A model generated the notes under the pieces. That model saw nothing but the letters and a program-made list of their open reading frames with translations, was not told the DNA's origin and ran no database searches. The translations under genes were made by a program, and so were the position numbers. A DNA stretch of 49,947 bases from Pseudomonas putida (GTDB taxonomy: Bacteria > Pseudomonadota > Gammaproteobacteria > Pseudomonadales > Pseudomonadaceae). Numbering within the stretch: the first letter of the stretch is position 1; each line of letters starts with the position of its first letter. Positions 41,334 to 49,947 of this stretch are shown piece after piece. The stretch covers positions 1 to 49,947 of the forward strand of contig NZ_JANHLK010000036.1 in the NCBI RefSeq assembly GCF_028682635.1, read 5' to 3'.

Positions 41334-42674
41334 TCAATAAACCCACACCTCGACCCGCCGGTTCCTGATCCGCCCCTCATCCTCGCTGTTGGCTGCCACC
41401 GGCATTTCGGCGCCGAAACCGCGAACATCACGCAGCACCACGCCACTTTTCACCAGTTCGCGGCGCACTGCCATGGCCCGCAGTTTCGAGAGCAGATCGG
41501 CACGTGCCGGGTCGAGCTTGGCATCGCCGAACCCTACCAGCGTTACCCGGCGATCGGTCTTGTCGTGCTGTTTCATGTAGTCGAGCACCCGTGACAGGTC
41601 CTGTCGGGCCTTGTTGTCCAGGCTGGCGCTGCCTTCTTCGAAGCGAAAGTTCACCGTCAGGCGCATGGCGTGGCGGCTCAGTGCCTGGTAGCCCTCGGGC
41701 ATCAACGCATTCGGCGTGACGTTCATGGCCTGGATGGTTTGGGCAATAAAGCCATTGGCCGCGACGATCGCCTGGCCCTTGGGGCTTTGCGCGAAGGCCA
41801 CCAGCGCTTGCGCCCAAGGGTTGTTGCCCTTGGGTGGCAGGTAAAGGAACAGGCGCCGGGATAACGGGTAGTCTTCCGTGGCAATCAGGCTGCTGAGCGG
41901 CAGCATCGCCATGGACTGGCCGTCGGCAATCGCCACGGCCTTGGCCGAGCGCACGTAGGGCAGGCCGATGAAGCCGATGCCATGGGGATCCTGAGTGACG
42001 GCGTCGGACAGTTGTTCGCTGGATTCAAACCGTTTTGCGCTGCCGCTCAGGGTTTTGCCATGACCACTGAGAACCAGCTCCTTGAAAGTATCGTAGGTGC
42101 CGGACTGATCATCGCGCGCATAGAGATGAATGGCGCCGCCTTGGCCACCGAGTTCTTCCCAGTTTTTCACCTCGCCGCTGAAAATGCGTGCCAGTTGGCC
42201 GGTATCGAGGGTGTTCAACGGGTTTTGCGGATGCAGGATGATCGCCAGTCCATCGATGGCGATGACCTGTTCGGCGGCGGCGCTCTTCAGGTCACCCAGT
42301 GGTTGGAGGCTGACCAGCTCGCTGTCCTTGATCGGCCTGGAAGAGGCAGCGAGATCGGCACTGGCGCTTTTCAGCGCGGTGAAGCCGGTACTGGAGCCGT
42401 GGGCCGCCAGCTCCACTTCGACCCGACGGCCTTCCAGGGTTTCACCGACGATACGCGATTCGTTGGCCTTGTCCGCCGCTTCGCTGTGCACCTTGAGCAG
42501 ACCCTGCTCGCGCATCAAACCCTCGACCAGCGCCGGCCCCAGTGCCGCGCCAATGGTGTTGGAGCCCTGGATGCGCAACACCGGACCTTGCCCGGGGATC
42601 GGTAACGGGCTGGCCGTGGCCGTCGGCGGCAGTCCGATGCACAGTATCAACAGGAACAACACGCGCAGGGTCAT
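41334..42674 (-). CDS. PstS-like substrate-binding domain fused to an OmpA C-terminal domain
   Basis: A 446-residue exported protein. A signal peptide (MTLRVLFLLILCIGLPPTATA) is followed by a phosphate-binding-protein-like domain (about 30-310; LRIQGSNTIGAALGPALVEG, ARIFSGEVKNWEELGG, YARDDQSGTYDTFKELVL). A peptidoglycan-binding OmpA domain forms the last 120 residues (NFRFEEGSASLDNKARQDL, VGFGDAKLD, RNRRVEVWVY). The protein may sit in the periplasm tied to the cell wall and bind phosphate or another anion. No Pst transporter genes are near. ATG 42674 is in a normal position; upstream lies a REPIN. Confidence 0.9.
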   Translation of the reverse strand: MTLRVLFLLILCIGLPPTATASPLPIPGQGPVLRIQGSNTIGAALGPALVEGLMREQGLLKVHSEAADKANESRIVGETLEGRRVEVELAAHGSSTGFTALKSASADLAASSRPIKDSELVSLQPLGDLKSAAAEQVIAIDGLAIILHPQNPLNTLDTGQLARIFSGEVKNWEELGGQGGAIHLYARDDQSGTYDTFKELVLSGHGKTLSGSAKRFESSEQLSDAVTQDPHGIGFIGLPYVRSAKAVAIADGQSMAMLPLSSLIATEDYPLSRRLFLYLPPKGNNPWAQALVAFAQSPKGQAIVAANGFIAQTIQAMNVTPNALMPEGYQALSRHAMRLTVNFRFEEGSASLDNKARQDLSRVLDYMKQHDKTDRRVTLVGFGDAKLDPARADLLSKLRAMAVRRELVKSGVVLRDVRGFGAEMPVAANSEDEGRIRNRRVEVWVY

Positions 42675-42744
42675 GCCGGCACCTAAATGGCCAGAGGAGG
42701 TGCCGAGAGATTAAGTCAGTAAGATGTCTTGAATATGACAGAGC

Positions 42745-42820
42745 AAAAGATCGCGCCTGCGGCAGCTCCTACATTGGATCGGCGTACTCCTGTAGGAGCT
42801 GCCGCAGGCTGCGATCTTTT
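42745..42820. repeat. REPIN, TGTAGGAGCTGCCG family
   Basis: Inverted arms at 42745-42773 (with a near-match core) and 42791-42820 around a 17-base spacer. The right arm is the same element as the single REP at 24063-24092. It lies between two minus-strand genes. Confidence 0.9.
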
Positions 42821-42824
42821 GGTA

Positions 42825-43637
42825 TTAGCTCAGTTCCAACCAGATCGGCGCATGATCCGACGGCTTCTCCATTCCACGCAGTTCGTAGTCGACACCGGCC
42901 GCCTTGACCCGTGGCAACAGACCATGGGAGGCGAGGATCACATCGATCCGCAGCCCGCGCTTGGGCTCATCCTCAAAGCCACGGCTGCGATAGTCGAACC
43001 AACTGAAGACGTCAGCCACCTCGGGGTTCAGGTGGCGGAAACTGTCCACCAGGCCCCAGTTCTTCAATCGGGCCATCCACTCGCGCTCTTCAGGCAGGAA
43101 GCTGCATTTGCCGGTTTTCAGCCAGCGTTTCATGTTGTCCGGGCCGATGCCGATGTCGCAGTCTTCCGGGGAAATGTTCACGTCGCCCATCACCACCAGC
43201 GGCTGGTCGTTCTTGAACTGGCTTTCCAGCAGCACCTGCAGGTCGCTGTAGAAACGCTGTTTGGCCGGGAACTTGGTCGGGTGGTCGCGGCTTTCGCCTT
43301 GGGGGAAGTAGCCGTTCATGATGGTCACCGGCACACCGTTGGCATCGGCGAAGGTGCCCCAGATAAAACGCCGCTGGGCATCCTCTTCATCGGTGGCAAA
43401 GCCTTTGTGCAAGGCCAGTGGCTCCTGGCGCGACAGCAGAGCGACGCCGTAATGACCCTTTTGCCCATGGAAATACACGTGGTAGCCCAGGGCCTTGACC
43501 TCTTCAAGCGGGAACTGGTCGTCGTGGACCTTGGTTTCCTGCAACCCGATCACGTCCGGCTGATGTTTTTCGATCAGCGCCGCCAGCTGATGGGGACGGG
43601 CGCGAAGCCCGTTGATGTTGAAGGAGACGATCTTCAT
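42825..43637 (-). CDS. xthA: exodeoxyribonuclease III
   Basis: A 270-residue AP endonuclease and 3'-5' exonuclease for DNA repair. Family blocks are MKIVSFNINGLRARPHQL, DVIGLQETKVHDDQFP (metal-binding Glu), PLVVMGDVNISPEDCDIG, RGLRIDVILAS and PSDHAPIWLEL with the catalytic Asp-His. ATG 43637 opens the conserved sequence. It is divergent from a GNAT gene, with 184 bases between them. Confidence 0.96.
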   Translation of the reverse strand: MKIVSFNINGLRARPHQLAALIEKHQPDVIGLQETKVHDDQFPLEEVKALGYHVYFHGQKGHYGVALLSRQEPLALHKGFATDEEDAQRRFIWGTFADANGVPVTIMNGYFPQGESRDHPTKFPAKQRFYSDLQVLLESQFKNDQPLVVMGDVNISPEDCDIGIGPDNMKRWLKTGKCSFLPEEREWMARLKNWGLVDSFRHLNPEVADVFSWFDYRSRGFEDEPKRGLRIDVILASHGLLPRVKAAGVDYELRGMEKPSDHAPIWLELS

Positions 43638-43821
43638 GCTCGGCAGTCCTGGCAAAAGGGCGATGCTAGCTGACATGGGCAATGGGGGCCAGTGCGGGGT
43701 GGGACGAACAGGGTTTCATTGCCTACACTGATTTGCGATCAGCAAGGAACTGTCTCGGCCCCAATGAGCTCGTAACAACAAGAGCGCAGCCCCGCGAGCT
43801 GCGTCAGGGAGAACGACCGTC
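43638..43821. other. divergent region between xthA and the GNAT gene
   Basis: Holds two promoters that I cannot place exactly. AACAACAA (43774-43781) matches a CA motif but is about 40 bases before the GNAT start, so it is a weak candidate. GGGAG stands ten bases before the GNAT ATG. Confidence 0.4.
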
Positions 43822-44472
43822 ATGCCTGAAACCTCCACCGCCATTGCCGATATCCACATGCTCGACAGCGGCTATTCCCGCGAAGCGCGTTCTCTGCTGT
43901 ATCAGGCCTACCGCCACGAGCCGACGTTCAGCTACCTGTTCGAAGCCGAGCGTCCGGGCTATGAACAACGGGTGCGCGCCACCGTGCGCGAGTTGGTCAA
44001 GCAACACTTTTTCCAGGAGCTGCCGGCCATCGGCCTGCTGGTCAACGACCGGTTGATCGGCATTGCCCTGATCGCGCCGCCACAACGGCGCCTGGGGGTG
44101 ACGGAAAGTTGGGCCTGGCGCCTGCGCATGGTGCTCAGTACCGGTTTTCGCTGCACCCGGCGCTACCTTGAGTACCACGACGCCGTGGCGGCCTGCGTGC
44201 CGAATGATTCGGTGCACGTACTGCCGTTGCTGGGGGTTCACCCGCAATTCCAGGGCAAGCACTTTGGTGAGCAACTGTTGCAGGCGGTACATAACTGGTG
44301 CGCGGTGGATGAAAACTCCCAGGGCGTGATTCTCGACACCGGCAACCCGCGTTATCTCGACTTCTATAAGCGCCAGGGCTACGAAGAAATCGGCGAGGTG
44401 GCCGTTGGACCGGTTCGCGAACACGTGTTTTTCCACGCGAATCCGCAGGTATTACATTCAGCAACGGCTTGA
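43822..44472 (+). CDS. GNAT acetyltransferase
   Basis: A 216-residue GNAT protein of a group often found beside tam genes in Pseudomonas, as far as I recall. It shows YRHEPTFSYLFEAERPGYEQR near the N-terminus, VHVLPLLGVHPQFQGKHFGEQLLQAVHNWC as the acetyl-CoA loop (Q-x-x-G-x-G-like, with GKHFG), and ILDTGNPRYLDFYKRQGYEEIGE at the end. ATG 43822 has GGGAG upstream. The acceptor is unknown. Confidence 0.88.
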   Translation: MPETSTAIADIHMLDSGYSREARSLLYQAYRHEPTFSYLFEAERPGYEQRVRATVRELVKQHFFQELPAIGLLVNDRLIGIALIAPPQRRLGVTESWAWRLRMVLSTGFRCTRRYLEYHDAVAACVPNDSVHVLPLLGVHPQFQGKHFGEQLLQAVHNWCAVDENSQGVILDTGNPRYLDFYKRQGYEEIGEVAVGPVREHVFFHANPQVLHSATA

Positions 44473-44518
44473 GGCCGAACTTTACGTGCACGCCAGGCTC
44501 TATCACGCTCCACGCTCG

Positions 44519-44527
44519 TGATAGCAT
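44519..44527 (+). promoter_or_regulatory. extended -10 element immediately before tamA
   Basis: TGATAGCAT (TGn plus TAGCAT) ends nine bases before the tamA ATG. If used, transcription would start within a few bases of the ATG, giving an almost leaderless message. No ribosome site precedes the ATG, which agrees. No good -35 was seen. Confidence 0.4.
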
Positions 44528-44535
44528 CCGCGCCT

Positions 44536-46263
44536 ATGAATTTTCCAGGAAGAATTACCAGTGGCGTACTGCTGCTGATCACCAGCTGCGCGGCACTGGC
44601 GCAAAGTGAATTGGATGTGCGGATCAAACCGTCCAACGATGCACTGAAGGCCAATATCGAAGGCTATATCGGCAGTCTCGGCGATCGTGACGAAGAGGCT
44701 TTGCTGCGCTTCAGCCGTGGCGCCGAGGAACAGGCGCGCAAGGCCGCCCAGGCCTTGGGTTACTACCAGCCGCAAATCGACAGCGAAGTGAAGGGCGGCA
44801 AGTCGCCGCGCCTGGTGCTGACCATCGATCCCGGCGAGCCGGTACATCTGCGCAACGTCACCATCCGCGTCGACGGCCCGGCGGCCAGCCTCAAATCCTT
44901 TCGTGTGCCCAAGAGCCCTGCACTGCAAACCGGTGCGGTACTCAACCACGGTCAGTACGAGGACGCCAAGCGCCTGATCCAGAACCAGGCCTCGCGTTTT
45001 GGTTTTTTCAGTGGCCGCTTCAGCCGCCAGAAGTTGGCGGTCGACCCGCGGGCCGGCGTGGCCGATATCGAGCTGGTCTACGACAGTGGTCCGCGCTACT
45101 CGCTGGGCAAGGTCAATTTTGAAGGCGACACACCGTTCGACGAAGACCTGCTGCAACGCATGGTGCCTTTCAAGGCCGGTACGCCGTACGACTCCGAACT
45201 GATCGCCGAGCTCAATCAGGCGCTGCAATCGAGCGGCTATTTCGAAGGCGTGCGGGTCGACGCCGCGCCGACAGCGTCCAAGCACGATGTGATCCCTGTG
45301 GACGTCAAGCTCGAAACCCGCAAGCCACGCACCATGGGCCTGGGCATTGGCTACTCCACCGACGTCGGCCCACGGGTCAAGGCCAACTGGACCCGGCACT
45401 GGGTCAACCCCCAGGGCCACAGTTATGGCTGGGAGACCGAAGTCTCGGCACCTCGGCAAAACGTCGGGTTGTTCTACGACATTCCCCTGGACCCGCCGCT
45501 GACCGACAAGCTGCGTTTCGCCGGTGGTTACCAGAACGAAGAAATCGCCGACAAGGACAGCCTCAGCAAGTTGCTGACCGTAGGCCCCGAGTGGCACAGC
45601 AAGCTGCCCAGCGGCTGGCAGCGGGTGGTGTCGCTCAAGTGGCAGCGCGAGGAATACCGCCTGGGCGACGATTCCGGCCTCAGTACCTTGCTGATGCCCG
45701 GTGTCAGCTATTCGTACCTGAAAAGCGACAACCGTATCGACCCGCACAATGGTTATCGCCTGCAGTTCGAAACCAAGGTCGCCAAGGAAGGCCTGGGTTC
45801 CGATAACAACTTGCTGTACGGCACGGCGCTGGTCAAAGGCCTGACCACGGTGTTCGACAAGCACCGCTTGCTCGGTCGGGTGCAGGTCGGCGGCAGTGCC
45901 ACCAACGGCTACAAATCGATACCGCCGTCGTTGCGCTTCTTCGCCGGTGGCGACCAGAGTGTGCGCGGCTACGACTACCAGAGCCTGTCCCCGGAAAACA
46001 ACCAGGGTGACCGCATCGGTGGTCGCTACATGGTCACCGCCAGTGCCGAATACCAGTATTCCGTTGCGGAAAAATGGCGCGTGGCGACTTTCGTCGACCA
46101 GGGCAACTCCTTTAATACACTTGAACTGCCGAACCTCAAGACCGGGGTCGGCATCGGCGTGCGCTGGGTCTCTCCGGTTGGGCCGATCCGCCTCGACCTG
46201 GCCCATGCGCTCGACGACGATGGCGGCATTCGCTTGCACTTTTCCATGGGACCCGAGTTGTGA
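44536..46263 (+). CDS. tamA: TamA, outer-membrane translocation and assembly module
   Basis: An Omp85-family protein that works with TamB in outer-membrane protein and lipid handling. The 575-residue product has a Sec signal (MNFPGRITSGVLLLITSCAALAQ), three POTRA-type domains at about 25-255 (for example RYSLGKVNFEGDTPFDEDLLQRMVPF), and a 16-strand barrel at about 260-575. The barrel carries the conserved lid motif VRGYDYQS and a final strand with RLHFSMGPEL. ATG 44536 starts the signal peptide; the in-frame GTG 44518 would add six residues before it. It overlaps tamB by four bases. Confidence 0.93.
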   Translation: MNFPGRITSGVLLLITSCAALAQSELDVRIKPSNDALKANIEGYIGSLGDRDEEALLRFSRGAEEQARKAAQALGYYQPQIDSEVKGGKSPRLVLTIDPGEPVHLRNVTIRVDGPAASLKSFRVPKSPALQTGAVLNHGQYEDAKRLIQNQASRFGFFSGRFSRQKLAVDPRAGVADIELVYDSGPRYSLGKVNFEGDTPFDEDLLQRMVPFKAGTPYDSELIAELNQALQSSGYFEGVRVDAAPTASKHDVIPVDVKLETRKPRTMGLGIGYSTDVGPRVKANWTRHWVNPQGHSYGWETEVSAPRQNVGLFYDIPLDPPLTDKLRFAGGYQNEEIADKDSLSKLLTVGPEWHSKLPSGWQRVVSLKWQREEYRLGDDSGLSTLLMPGVSYSYLKSDNRIDPHNGYRLQFETKVAKEGLGSDNNLLYGTALVKGLTTVFDKHRLLGRVQVGGSATNGYKSIPPSLRFFAGGDQSVRGYDYQSLSPENNQGDRIGGRYMVTASAEYQYSVAEKWRVATFVDQGNSFNTLELPNLKTGVGIGVRWVSPVGPIRLDLAHALDDDGGIRLHFSMGPEL

Positions 46264-49200
46264 AACGTGGCTTGAAAATAACGTTGCTGACCATTTTGGC
46301 GCTGCTGATGCTGGTGGTCCTGACCCTGGCCACAGTGCTGGGCACGGCGACCGGCAGTCGCCGGGCACTCGGGTTTGTGCCGGGTTTGAGCCTCGACAAT
46401 TTCCAGGGTCGCCTGGGCGGGCAGTGGAGTGCCGATCGCCTGTTGTGGCAGCAAGACAGCAGCCGGGTCGAGCTCAGCAAAGTCATCTTCGCCTGGTCGC
46501 CGCTGTGTCTGACGCGCATGACCCTGTGCATCGAACAACTGAAGGCCGATCAGGTCAGCCTGCAATTTCCACCCGGCGCGCCAGAAGAGAGTAGCGGGCC
46601 GATCAGTCTTCCAGACTTGAACTTGCCGCTGGCGCTCGAACTGGGGGACATCCAGGTCGGCAGCCTGCTGTTCAACGGCAGCGAACAGCTCAAGGGCTTG
46701 CAACTGGCGGCGCACTGGACGGCCAACGGCTTGCAGATCGACTCGGTGCAACTGCAGCGCGATGAACTGAGCCTGCACCTGTCCGGCTTGCTGCAACCGA
46801 CTGGCAATTGGCCGCTGAAGGCAGACGGCAAACTGACCCTGCCAGCACCTGGCACCGAACCTTGGGCGCTGGCCCTGCAAGTCGACGGTGACCTGCTGAA
46901 CACCTTGAACCTCAAGGCCGACAGCAGCGGCTATCTCAATGGGCAACTGACCGGCAAGCTGCAACCCTTGGTGGAAAACCTGCCGGCCACAGTGCGCATC
47001 ACCGCTGACGGCTTCAAACCCAGCGCCGACTTGCCGGACACCCTGCAACTCAATCAGCTCGAACTCACTGGCGCCGGCGACCTGAAAAACGGTTATCAGT
47101 TAGTCGGCAAGGCCATGCTGCCAGCCGAACAAGGCCCGGTCGCGCTGGCGTTGCAAGGCAAGGTCGACGCCAACGGCGCGCAGATCGCCGCCCTGGACCT
47201 GACCGCCAACGACAAGCAAAGCCTCAAGCTCACCGGACAACTGGACTGGAGCAAAGGCCTGAGCGCCGATGCCAAGATAGCCTGGCTGGACTTCCCCTGG
47301 CACCGGCTCTATCCGCTGATCGACGAACCGCAAGTGGCCCTGCGCAGCTTCAACGGTGACGTCTCCTACACCGACGGCAAATACCTGGGGCACTTCGACG
47401 CCGCCCTGGATGGCCCGGCCGGGGCGTTCAGCCTGACCAGCCCGTTCGCCGGTGACCTGACAAAAATCTACCTGCAACAGATCCAACTCGTCGCCGGGCA
47501 GGGGAAGGCCGAAGGGCACTTGAATCTGCAATTCGCCGACGGCATCGCCTGGGACACTGCGCTGGATCTTTCCGCGATCGATCCGGCGTACTGGGTCGCG
47601 GAACTGCCGGGCACGTTGGCAGGCCCCTTGCGCAGCAAAGGCGAGATGAAAAATGAACAGCTCAGCCTGAGCGCCGACCTGGATCTCAAGGGCAAGCTGC
47701 GTGGCCAGCCGGCCGTCCTGCAAGCCAAGGCCGATGGCAGCGGCGAGCAATGGAACCTGAACGCCCTGCAGATTCGCCTCGGCGACAACAGCATCAACGG
47801 CAAGGGCAGCCTGCAACAGAAACTTAACGGCCAGATCGACATCAAGCTGGCGCGTCTGGCCCAGCTATGGCCGCAATTGCGGGGCCAGATCAACGGCCGG
47901 GTCGATGTCGCCGGAACGCTCAAGGCACCGCAAGGCAAGCTCGGGTTGCAAGGCACGCAACTGGCTTTCCAGGACAATCGCCTGCAAAGCCTGAACCTGG
48001 ACGCGACCCTCGACAGCGCGCAACGGGCGAAAATCGACCTCAAGGGCAGCGGTATCCAGGCCGGTGACACTTCGTTGGGCACCCTGACCGCCAGCGGTCA
48101 GGGCGACATCAAGAACCAGAAACTGAGCCTTGACCTGCAAGGGCCCAAGTTGAAACTGGCCCTTGGTCTGGACGGCGCACTGGACAAAGGCAACTGGCGA
48201 GGACGTCTGGCCAGCGGCGACATCCAGGCCGGTGGCCAGGACTGGAAGCTGCAAGGTCCGGCAAGACTCGAGCGGCTGGCGGACGGCAAAATCAATTTTG
48301 GCGCCCATTGCTGGGCCTCTGGCCCGGCCAGTCTGTGCGGTGAAGACCAGCGTCTGATGCCGGAGCCGAAGCTGCGTTATCACCTGCGGCAATTCCCCAT
48401 CGACAGCCTCGCCCAGTGGCTGCCGAAGGATTTCGCCTGGCAGGGCCGGCTCAACGCCGACGTGCAGCTGGACCTGCCAGCCAGCGGCCCGAACGGCGTG
48501 ATCAGCATCGATGCCAGCGGCGGGACGTTGCGCGTGCGCGAGAAAGAGCAGTGGCTGGATTTCCCGTATCAGACCCTCAAGCTCACCAGCACGCTTGCGC
48601 CCAAGCGCATCGATACCAACCTGAATTTCGTTGGCGGCAAGCTTGGGGAATTGATGGTACAGGCGCAGATCAACCCGTTGCCGCAGAACAAACCGCTGAC
48701 CGGTACCTTCCGCTTGAGTGGCCTGGACCTGTCGGTGGCGCGGCCGTTTGTGCCCATGGTCGAGAAACTGACCGGTCGCCTCAATGGCAGCGGCACGATT
48801 TCCGGTGGCCTGCTGGCGCCGCTGGTCAATGGCAATCTGGTGCTCAGTGACGGCGAAGTGTCCGGCGCCGAGTTGCCGATGGAGATTCAAGCGTTGCAAC
48901 TGCAGGCGGTGATCGCCGGTGAAACCGTGCAGCTCAATGGCGGCTGGAAAAGCGGCAAGGCCGGGCAGGGCAGCCTCAACGGCAATGTCGCCTGGGGCCA
49001 GGCACCGGTAGTGGACCTGGCGCTCAAGGGCTCGCAGTTGCCGGTCAGCGTCGAACCCTACGCCAAGGTCGAAGTGGCCCCGGACCTGAAAATCTCGCTC
49101 AAGGGCGATGAGCTGGCCATCGCCGGTAAAGTGCGGGTGCCCAAGGGCGACATCACCATTCGCGAGTTGCCGCCATCGACGGTCAAGCTCTCCGATGACA

Positions 49201-49934
49201 CGGTGATCATCGGCCAGCAGACCGAAGAGGGCAAACCACCCCTGGCGATGAAAATGGACATCGATGTGGTGGTTGGCGAAGAGAAGCTGAGCTTTGCCGG
49301 GTTTGGCCTGACCGCCAATGTGCAGGGGCATGTGCACATTGGCGACAACATGGACACCCGTGGCGAGCTATGGCTCAACGACGGCCGCTACCGCGCCTAC
49401 GGTCAGCGACTTACGGTGCGCCGGGCGCGGTTGCTGTTCGCCGGCCCGCTCGACCAGCCGTACCTGGACATCGAGGCCATCCGCCAGACCGACGATGTGA
49501 TCGCCGGCATCCGCTTGAGCGGCAGCGCCGAGCAACCGACCACGCAGATTTTCTCGGAACCGGCCATGAGCCAGGAACAGGCGCTGTCCTATCTGGTGCT
49601 GGGGCGTCCACTGAGTACCAACGGTGAAGACAACAACATGCTCGCCCAGGCTGCACTCGGCCTGGGCCTGATGGGCAGCTCCGGGGTAACCGGTGGCCTG
49701 GCGAAGAACCTGGGCATCGACGATTTCCAGCTCGACACCGAGGGCAGTGGCAACGCCACCAGCGTGGTCGCCAGCGGCAACCTTTCCGAGAAGCTCAGCC
49801 TGCGTTATGGCGTTGGTGTGTTCGAACCGGCCAACACCATTGCCTTGCGCTACAAACTGAGCAAAAAGGTTTACCTGGAAGCCGCCGGTGGCGTGGCCAG
49901 TTCGCTGGACATCTTCTACAAACGCGATTTCTAA
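46260..49934 (+). CDS. tamB: TamB, inner-membrane-anchored bridge protein
   Basis: The partner of TamA, an AsmA-like protein that spans the periplasm and moves lipids or helps assemble outer-membrane proteins. The 1,224-residue product has one N-terminal anchor at about 6-28 (ITLLTILALLMLVVLTLATVL). A very long beta-taco/AsmA-like repeat region follows. The conserved C-terminal TamB (DUF490) domain has GELWLNDGRYRAYGQ and ARLLFAGPLDQPYLDIEAIRQ, then QALSYLVLGRP, and an outer-membrane-like end in YKRDF. It starts at GTG 46260, overlapping the tamA stop, so translation is coupled. It is complete within the window. Confidence 0.94.
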   Translation: MKRGLKITLLTILALLMLVVLTLATVLGTATGSRRALGFVPGLSLDNFQGRLGGQWSADRLLWQQDSSRVELSKVIFAWSPLCLTRMTLCIEQLKADQVSLQFPPGAPEESSGPISLPDLNLPLALELGDIQVGSLLFNGSEQLKGLQLAAHWTANGLQIDSVQLQRDELSLHLSGLLQPTGNWPLKADGKLTLPAPGTEPWALALQVDGDLLNTLNLKADSSGYLNGQLTGKLQPLVENLPATVRITADGFKPSADLPDTLQLNQLELTGAGDLKNGYQLVGKAMLPAEQGPVALALQGKVDANGAQIAALDLTANDKQSLKLTGQLDWSKGLSADAKIAWLDFPWHRLYPLIDEPQVALRSFNGDVSYTDGKYLGHFDAALDGPAGAFSLTSPFAGDLTKIYLQQIQLVAGQGKAEGHLNLQFADGIAWDTALDLSAIDPAYWVAELPGTLAGPLRSKGEMKNEQLSLSADLDLKGKLRGQPAVLQAKADGSGEQWNLNALQIRLGDNSINGKGSLQQKLNGQIDIKLARLAQLWPQLRGQINGRVDVAGTLKAPQGKLGLQGTQLAFQDNRLQSLNLDATLDSAQRAKIDLKGSGIQAGDTSLGTLTASGQGDIKNQKLSLDLQGPKLKLALGLDGALDKGNWRGRLASGDIQAGGQDWKLQGPARLERLADGKINFGAHCWASGPASLCGEDQRLMPEPKLRYHLRQFPIDSLAQWLPKDFAWQGRLNADVQLDLPASGPNGVISIDASGGTLRVREKEQWLDFPYQTLKLTSTLAPKRIDTNLNFVGGKLGELMVQAQINPLPQNKPLTGTFRLSGLDLSVARPFVPMVEKLTGRLNGSGTISGGLLAPLVNGNLVLSDGEVSGAELPMEIQALQLQAVIAGETVQLNGGWKSGKAGQGSLNGNVAWGQAPVVDLALKGSQLPVSVEPYAKVEVAPDLKISLKGDELAIAGKVRVPKGDITIRELPPSTVKLSDDTVIIGQQTEEGKPPLAMKMDIDVVVGEEKLSFAGFGLTANVQGHVHIGDNMDTRGELWLNDGRYRAYGQRLTVRRARLLFAGPLDQPYLDIEAIRQTDDVIAGIRLSGSAEQPTTQIFSEPAMSQEQALSYLVLGRPLSTNGEDNNMLAQAALGLGLMGSSGVTGGLAKNLGIDDFQLDTEGSGNATSVVASGNLSEKLSLRYGVGVFEPANTIALRYKLSKKVYLEAAGGVASSLDIFYKRDF

Positions 49935-49947
49935 ACCGCCACGCAAC

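Noticed and set aside
44503..46368. Long open frame on the minus strand across tamA
   Set aside because: It is antisense to a clear TamA sequence, has low-complexity Gln/Val/Ala-rich content, no domain and no ribosome site. Third-position GC bias explains it. The same applies to other long antisense frames (for example 21564-22967 plus, 47865-49337 minus, 28018-29217 minus).

Overview
The window reads as chromosomal DNA of a Pseudomonas, most likely of the P. fluorescens group. This rests on the GC-rich coding style, a hut locus with a HutC-type operator and a sigma-54 promoter, an OprD-type porin, a DUF3509 gene (a family I associate with Pseudomonas), two families of paired REP sequences (REPINs), and a gene order from folE through smr, an isochorismatase-like gene, prmB and aroC to an MFS gene that I recall from P. 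aeruginosa. No rRNA, tRNA, insertion sequence, prophage or CRISPR array was seen. About 42 coding genes are supported.

Layout. 1-1535: start of hutU and the hutC repressor gene. 1896-7903: a catabolic-looking cluster on the + strand, with an OprD porin, a short leader ORF, an MFS transporter, an AraC regulator, an opine-dehydrogenase-like enzyme and a 3-hydroxyacyl-CoA-dehydrogenase-like enzyme. 7916-12561: a small repeat-bearing exported protein, a DHFR-like reductase, a PaiB/GNAT/GNAT operon and its divergent MocR-type regulator. 12564-21670: two overlapping giant genes encoding divergent paralogues of about 1,500 residues (DUF6543, dermonecrotic-toxin-like). 21810-25784: a polyamine module (acetylpolyamine amidohydrolase plus a SpuD/PotF-like binding protein), an AraC regulator and a LysE exporter. 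25856-29199: a purine permease, a MarR regulator and its divergent aminotransferase. 29362-38129: a conserved housekeeping block (glutaredoxin-like, folE, smr, prmB, aroC, MFS) that ends in an odd acireductone-dioxygenase homologue. 38202-49934: a DUF3509 gene under a clear sigma-54 promoter, an acyl-CoA synthetase, an ankyrin protein, a PstS-OmpA fusion, xthA, a GNAT, and tamA-tamB.

How the parts fit. Several genes serve uptake and breakdown of nitrogen- or carbon-containing nutrients (histidine, an unidentified opine or hydroxy compound, acetylpolyamines, purines). Three of them carry AAnAAnAA (Hfq/Crc 'CA') motifs next to the ribosome binding site, which suggests catabolite repression at translation. 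tamA and tamB form the outer-membrane translocation and assembly module and overlap by four bases.

Most worth a second look: (1) an acireductone dioxygenase homologue in which all three metal-binding histidines are glutamine while the rest of the fold looks intact, with its usual partners mtnB and mtnC missing; (2) the tandem giant DUF6543 genes; (3) the OprD/MFS/AraC/opine-dehydrogenase cluster with a leader ORF; (4) a sigma-54 promoter with paired TGCA-N3-TGCA dyads upstream of the DUF3509 gene; (5) an isochorismatase-family protein with serine in place of the nucleophilic cysteine.
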